A stretch of DNA of 64,000 nt from Saccharibacillus brassicae (lineage in GTDB: Bacteria; Bacillota; Bacilli; Paenibacillales; Paenibacillaceae): contig NZ_CP041217.1 in assembly GCF_006542275.1 (NCBI RefSeq), positions 5,458,501-5,522,500 on the forward strand, in the 5' to 3' direction. Each line of letters opens with the position of its first letter. The first letter of the stretch is position 1. The notes beneath the pieces were generated by a model. That model worked only from the letters and a program-made list of their open reading frames with translations, was not told where the DNA came from and ran no database searches. This document shows positions 60,073 through 64,000 of this stretch, piece after piece. Both the position numbers and the translations under genes were made by a program.

Positions 60073-60351
60073 ATGCAGCTGACGATGGACGAAATCATCA
60101 ACGCCGTCTGCCTGAACATCGCGCAGCGCCGGGTGATCAAGCCGACCGAAGTGACGGTCGACATGCTATGGGACGAAGATCTCGGCTTCAGCGCGCATAT
60201 TACGGTGCAGGGCCGGGACTGGTACATTAACGAAGGCGCGCTGATCGAAGCGATTACCCGCTATCTGGACCAGGAATATCACGTGCGCGCTTTTCCCGAC
60301 CAGATCCGCCTGGAACTGACGGAAGAGATTATCGCGCACGTCGCGGTGTAA
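60073..60351 (+). CDS. DUF2653 protein (YxcD-like)
   Basis: 92 residues. 'WDEDLGFSAHITVQGRDWYI' and 'DQEYHVRAFPDQIRLELTEE' match the small family named after B. subtilis YxcD. Cotranscribed with the upstream gene. Function unknown. Confidence 0.85.
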   Translation: MQLTMDEIINAVCLNIAQRRVIKPTEVTVDMLWDEDLGFSAHITVQGRDWYINEGALIEAITRYLDQEYHVRAFPDQIRLELTEEIIAHVAV

Positions 60352-60390
60352 AGCCGTCTTATAACCGAATACGGCCTCACCCTATACGGC

Positions 60391-60428
60391 AAAGAACCGA
60401 TTCGAAAATTCGAATCGGTTCTTTTTTT
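60391..60428. terminator. Bidirectional terminator
   Basis: A perfect 15-bp stem (60391-60405 with 60410-60424) with a T tract to the right. It also ends the convergent acetyltransferase gene. Confidence 0.9.
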
Positions 60429-60939
60429 AGTCGTTTTTCGGATACAAAAACTTAACCATCAACCGCTCGTCGACATAGGCTCCATCGATTTTGAGCGAGC
60501 GCTTCTCTTCGCCGTAACGTTCGAATCCGAACCCTTCGTACAGCGAGATCGCCGCTTCGTTCGTCGAGGCGACGCCCAGATGCAGCTGTTCGAGCCCTTC
60601 CAGCGCAAGCGCTTGTTCATGCACCGCTTCCAGCAGCGCTTTGGCGGCTCCCTGCCGGCGGCAGCGTTCCGACACATAGACGGCGACCAGATTCGCCCGG
60701 TGCCGCAGCTTCAGGCCAACTTCGGGAACGAGCGTCACCGAACCTGCCAACTGCCCGTCGACAAAAGCTCCGTACGTAAAAGCAGCCTCTGCGGCGAAGC
60801 GCCGTTCATATTTGTCGGGCGTGTCGCCGCGCTCTTCCTCATAACTCGAACCGAAAGCTTCGGGATACAGCCGGAGCGCTTCAAGGCGCAGCTTCAAATA
60901 AGCGGCCGCGTCGCTAGGCTGCAGCAATCGGATTTCCAT
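60427..60939 (-). CDS. GNAT-family N-acetyltransferase
   Basis: 170 residues from the ATG at 60939 (AAAAAGGAGG upstream). Motif A 'RCRRQGAAKALLEAVHEQAL' binds acetyl-CoA, and 'SLYEGFGFERYGEEKRSLKI' is typical of the RimI-like branch. Substrate unknown. Confidence 0.9.
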   Translation of the reverse strand: MEIRLLQPSDAAAYLKLRLEALRLYPEAFGSSYEEERGDTPDKYERRFAAEAAFTYGAFVDGQLAGSVTLVPEVGLKLRHRANLVAVYVSERCRRQGAAKALLEAVHEQALALEGLEQLHLGVASTNEAAISLYEGFGFERYGEEKRSLKIDGAYVDERLMVKFLYPKND

Positions 60940-61049
60940 CGCTTCCGCCTCCTTTTTGACGATTATACCCGCTTTTCGCGCGTCAGGGTAAGGGGCATCC
61001 AATAGAGGTATCTAATAAAGGCATCCAATAAAGGCAGCGAATAAGGAAA

Positions 61050-63260
61050 TCAACCAGAGGAATCTGTTAAAAGATCCGCCGTTTCCCCGAACAGCCGCTG
61101 CTTCAATCTTCGCGCCAGCTCGTCGTCTTCCAACGGCTCGCGGTGCGTGTTTTCCAAATAAATATACTTTTCCGTTTCCGGCATCAGGTATTGTTTGAAC
61201 CAGAGGAAAAAGTCCGGGCCGTCGCCCTGCACGCGCAGCACCCGGCGGAGCGTATCGACGCTGCGCACGGTGCTGGCGATATTCGTCAGCCAGTCCGCGC
61301 GGTAGAAGTCCGCCCATTTGCCGTGTTCCGCTGCCCGCAGCGCGTCCACTCCCCGTTCGTACTGCGACATCGATTCCGACGCCAGCACGAACGCTTCCGG
61401 CAGCCTTCCCTGCGCATACTCGCCGTACGACCGGCACAGCAGGTAGAAGCCTGCACAGCCGGAAGCGTGCAGTTCGCCGTGGAACCGCAGATGGTCAAGC
61501 ATCCGCTGCCGGTCCCCGGCTTCAAGCCGCTCCGCCGCTTCGTCGCAGGCCCGCAGCCACGCCTCCCACTTCGGGATCGCGGCCTTCAGCTTCTGTTCGA
61601 ACCGCTGCAGCTGCCCGGCCCAGGAAGAAGATTCCGCCGCCCAGTCCAACCGGGGATCGGAGTCAGGCGTCCGGCCCTCAATCCATCGGCCGATGATCTG
61701 CCGCGCCGGATGATGGTAATATTCGTCTCCGGCCAGATCGTCGGCGTTCGGCCCGTAAGCCAGTGCCGCGTCGGGATAGGTCCGGTACAACCGTTCAAGT
61801 TCTTCATGACCGGATGTGTAATAATCCCGCACGAACTGCGCCCGATGCCGGTCCGCGTCGATCGTTCCGTCGTTCCAGAGCGTGCGCAGCACGTCCAGCG
61901 GGTAGACGTGGGGACGAATGCCGCCGCAGTTGACGAGCAGGTATTCGTCCGCGCCGGCGTCGAACGCCGTCTGAATCTCGCTGCGCAAAAATTCGGCGCT
62001 TCCCGGAAACATCGTCAGATGGTTGGACGCCTGCAAATCATGGAACGTTACATGATAGTACAGACCGTGCGGGCCGCTCTCGCCCGGCGCAGGCAGCGCC
62101 GGCGTGCGCAGATTCAGATTGCCGTGCCGGCGCGAGACCATTTTGCCGTAGCCGTTGTCCGCCCAGATCTTGATCGCGCCTTCCGGAAGCTCGATCCAGC
62201 CGGCTTTGTACAATTCCGAAATCTCGCCGTACAGCGCGACGCAGCAGACCGGATCGCTCACCGATTCGCGGATCAGCTCATACTGCCTGCGCATCGCGCG
62301 GGAGATCAGCTCCCCGCGCTTTTGCGGCGTGTCGAAGAACGGGTCGTCTTCCCAGAACGGCTTGTCGCCCTGTCCGCGAAACGACAGCACCCACAGGATG
62401 CGGCGGTCTTTTTGCTCCTCGATCGCCTGCCGCCACAGCCGTTCGTACCGCTCCGGCTCCTCGCGGTAGCTCGCCCGGTAGCCCGGGTACGCCCGCAGGA
62501 ACATCTGCGCGCCGAGCGGCTCCGCATGATGATGCGTCACGATCAGTCCCATTTCGGACGCAAGCGCATGATGAATGCCGTGGTGCGGCAAGTCCGTGCC
62601 GGCGATGACCATGTTGCCGCCGCAGCGCAGCAGCGCTTCGAATACCGGTTCCCACACTTCGCGCGGCGGCGGATACTGCCGCGTCCAGCCGATCAGGCTG
62701 ACTTCGTCGTTGACGAACCAGCCCCGGTAGCGGACCCGCCGCGGCGGCGAATCGTACGGCTCGCACGCCAGAACAAGCTCGCTTTGGCTCAGCAGGCTCC
62801 GATCCATCCAGTATCCCAGCGGCTGAACGCCCAGAAAAATCCGGCCGAATTCCAGCAGGCCGTACACAAGGCCCAATTCGTCGCGGCCCGCGATGACCAT
62901 CCGGACGGATTCTTCCGGGCCGGTCTCGGCGCGTTCGGTGTGTTCGGTGTGTTCGACGTGTTCGACGTGTTCGGTATGTTCGGCGTCTTGGGCGTCTTCG
63001 CGGCGCTCGAAACGGAACACGAACGCTTCCGGCCGCTCGGGGCAGCTGTCCGAACCGCGGGCGATACGGACGACGATCTGCGCGGTCCGTTCGTCCTGCG
63101 CAAGCTGCGGTTCGGCGCCGAGCACGGCGTGCAAATCCCGCAGCAGGAAGCGCAGCGCATGCGCGACCGCCGTCGATTCGCCGGGTTCCGCGTACAGCCG
63201 GACCTGCCCGGCCAGCCGAAGAGAGCCGGGCTGCACGGAATGCACGTCCGCGGCGCTCAT
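61050..63260 (-). CDS. Glycosyl hydrolase family 115-like protein
   Basis: 736 residues from the ATG at 63260, overlapping the upstream stop (ATGA). The GH115 catalytic region is recognisable by 'YRGWFVNDEVSLIGWTRQYP', then 'IKIWADNGYGKM' and 'LVNCGGIRPHVYPLD'. GH115 enzymes remove alpha-1,2-glucuronic acid from xylan. Shorter than many GH115 proteins, apparently without a C-terminal accessory domain. A His/Glu/Thr/Val repeat (about 95-115) interrupts the N-terminal domain. It is coupled to an esterase gene. Confidence 0.8.
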   Translation of the reverse strand: MSAADVHSVQPGSLRLAGQVRLYAEPGESTAVAHALRFLLRDLHAVLGAEPQLAQDERTAQIVVRIARGSDSCPERPEAFVFRFERREDAQDAEHTEHVEHVEHTEHTERAETGPEESVRMVIAGRDELGLVYGLLEFGRIFLGVQPLGYWMDRSLLSQSELVLACEPYDSPPRRVRYRGWFVNDEVSLIGWTRQYPPPREVWEPVFEALLRCGGNMVIAGTDLPHHGIHHALASEMGLIVTHHHAEPLGAQMFLRAYPGYRASYREEPERYERLWRQAIEEQKDRRILWVLSFRGQGDKPFWEDDPFFDTPQKRGELISRAMRRQYELIRESVSDPVCCVALYGEISELYKAGWIELPEGAIKIWADNGYGKMVSRRHGNLNLRTPALPAPGESGPHGLYYHVTFHDLQASNHLTMFPGSAEFLRSEIQTAFDAGADEYLLVNCGGIRPHVYPLDVLRTLWNDGTIDADRHRAQFVRDYYTSGHEELERLYRTYPDAALAYGPNADDLAGDEYYHHPARQIIGRWIEGRTPDSDPRLDWAAESSSWAGQLQRFEQKLKAAIPKWEAWLRACDEAAERLEAGDRQRMLDHLRFHGELHASGCAGFYLLCRSYGEYAQGRLPEAFVLASESMSQYERGVDALRAAEHGKWADFYRADWLTNIASTVRSVDTLRRVLRVQGDGPDFFLWFKQYLMPETEKYIYLENTHREPLEDDELARRLKQRLFGETADLLTDSSG

Positions 63261-64000
63261 GAAGACACCCGCTTGGCGGCCAACGAAGCTTCGGCCGGGT
63301 CGGTCGGCGCGGCCGCAAACGCCTCGGGTTCCAGCGGGCTGCGCGGGCGAACGCCGCGGACGCCGGCGGCGGCCAGCGCTTGCGCGACGAGACCGGCGGC
63401 CGCCTGCGCGCCGTATTCGTTCAAATGCGTATCGTCCATGATCCCGTTCGGATAATGGGGATGCTCGCCGCGCCGCAGCTGCACGAACCAGCGCTTCGAA
63501 TGCTGCGGCCCCATTTCCTTGAACGCCGAAGCGCTGCGGCCCGCCAGATCGACCAGCTTCACCCGTTCGCGCTGCGCCAATGCTTCCATCGCCCGCGGGT
63601 AATCGCCGTGCGTCGGCGTGAGCAGTCCGTCGGCATCGAAATAACGCCGCGCGATCGGCGTGACCAGCACCGGATGCGCCCCTCGCTCCCGGGCTCCGTC
63701 GAGATAACGCTTGAGCGTCTCGGCATACGTGGTCCACGGACTTGTGTGCCGCTCCGGATCGTCTTTCTCGTCGTTATGGCCGAACTGGACCAGCAGTACG
63801 TCGCCTTCGCCGATAACGCGCAAGATCCGGTCCAGCCTTCCTTCGTCGATAAAGCTTTTGCTGCTGCGCCCGCATGCCGCTTCGTTGACGACGCGCGCTT
63901 CTGTTTCCAAAAACAGCGGCAGCTTCGCGCCCCAGCCCTGCATCGGCAGCCGCTCCGGCGGATAGTCCGCCATCGTCGAATCGCCTGCCAGATAAAACGT
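63257..64000 (-). CDS. Rhamnogalacturonan acetylesterase-like SGNH protein (partial, start outside window)
   Basis: 247 residues are visible; the frame is open at the right edge. Block I 'LAGDSTMADYPPER' with the catalytic Ser, block III 'LVQFGHNDEKDD' and block V 'DDTHLNEYGA' of the SGNH/GDSL fold are present. It removes acetyl groups from pectin side chains. Operon with the GH115-like gene for plant cell-wall use. Confidence 0.9.
   Translation of the reverse strand, partial: TFYLAGDSTMADYPPERLPMQGWGAKLPLFLETEARVVNEAACGRSSKSFIDEGRLDRILRVIGEGDVLLVQFGHNDEKDDPERHTSPWTTYAETLKRYLDGARERGAHPVLVTPIARRYFDADGLLTPTHGDYPRAMEALAQRERVKLVDLAGRSASAFKEMGPQHSKRWFVQLRRGEHPHYPNGIMDDTHLNEYGAQAAAGLVAQALAAAGVRGVRPRSPLEPEAFAAAPTDPAEASLAAKRVSS

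Overview
The window is about 64 kb of a GC-rich Firmicute chromosome. Gene content and order (glnR-glnA, an YnbB-like PLP enzyme, hflX, a class A PBP, hfq, miaA, mutL, mutS) and the plant-polysaccharide genes at the right edge point to Paenibacillaceae (Paenibacillus or Saccharibacillus type). This assignment is inference from gene content; no rRNA or complete tRNA gene is present.

Positions 1 to about 38,100 are the right-hand part of a Siphoviridae-type prophage whose left end lies outside the window. The lysogeny module is at the right end: a tyrosine integrase (36.9-38.0 kb), an ImmA/IrrE-type protease and a CI-like repressor, all on the + strand. Almost everything else is read leftward on the - strand. 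The order is a Cro-like gene, a DUF771 protein, a Rha/ORF6C antirepressor, an HNH protein, a DnaD-type replication initiator with an iteron-like origin inside its gene, RecU, many small accessory genes, a C5 and an N6 DNA methyltransferase, a PD-(D/E)XK nuclease, an ArpU-family late regulator, an AT-rich cargo block (14.6-18.7 kb), a sigma-like factor, terS, terL, portal, protease/scaffold, decoration protein, capsid, head-tail connectors, major tail protein, a tail chaperone with a probable +1 frameshift, and the start of the tape-measure gene at the left edge.

The cargo block is the most unusual region. It holds a PutAbiC-type abortive-infection gene with a membrane coiled-coil partner, a HEPN-like gene, a divergent membrane-protein gene, a broken regulator relic, and about 500 nt of GC-rich non-coding sequence that folds into many hairpins and ends in a tRNA-like T-arm. 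I read the last as a large structured RNA. The block is bracketed by two small promoter-terminator units whose terminator loops are perfect reverse complements over 12 nt.

Positions 38.1-64 kb are host chromosome. Nitrogen regulation (glnR-glnA with a GlnR box), translation and RNA factors (hflX, miaA, hfq), cell wall synthesis (PBP1A) and mismatch repair (mutS-mutL) are read leftward. A short rightward set follows (HesB-like protein, carbonic anhydrase, PadR regulator, two small conserved genes). The right edge carries a leftward pair for plant cell-wall breakdown: a GH115-like alpha-glucuronidase and a GDSL rhamnogalacturonan acetylesterase that runs off the window.
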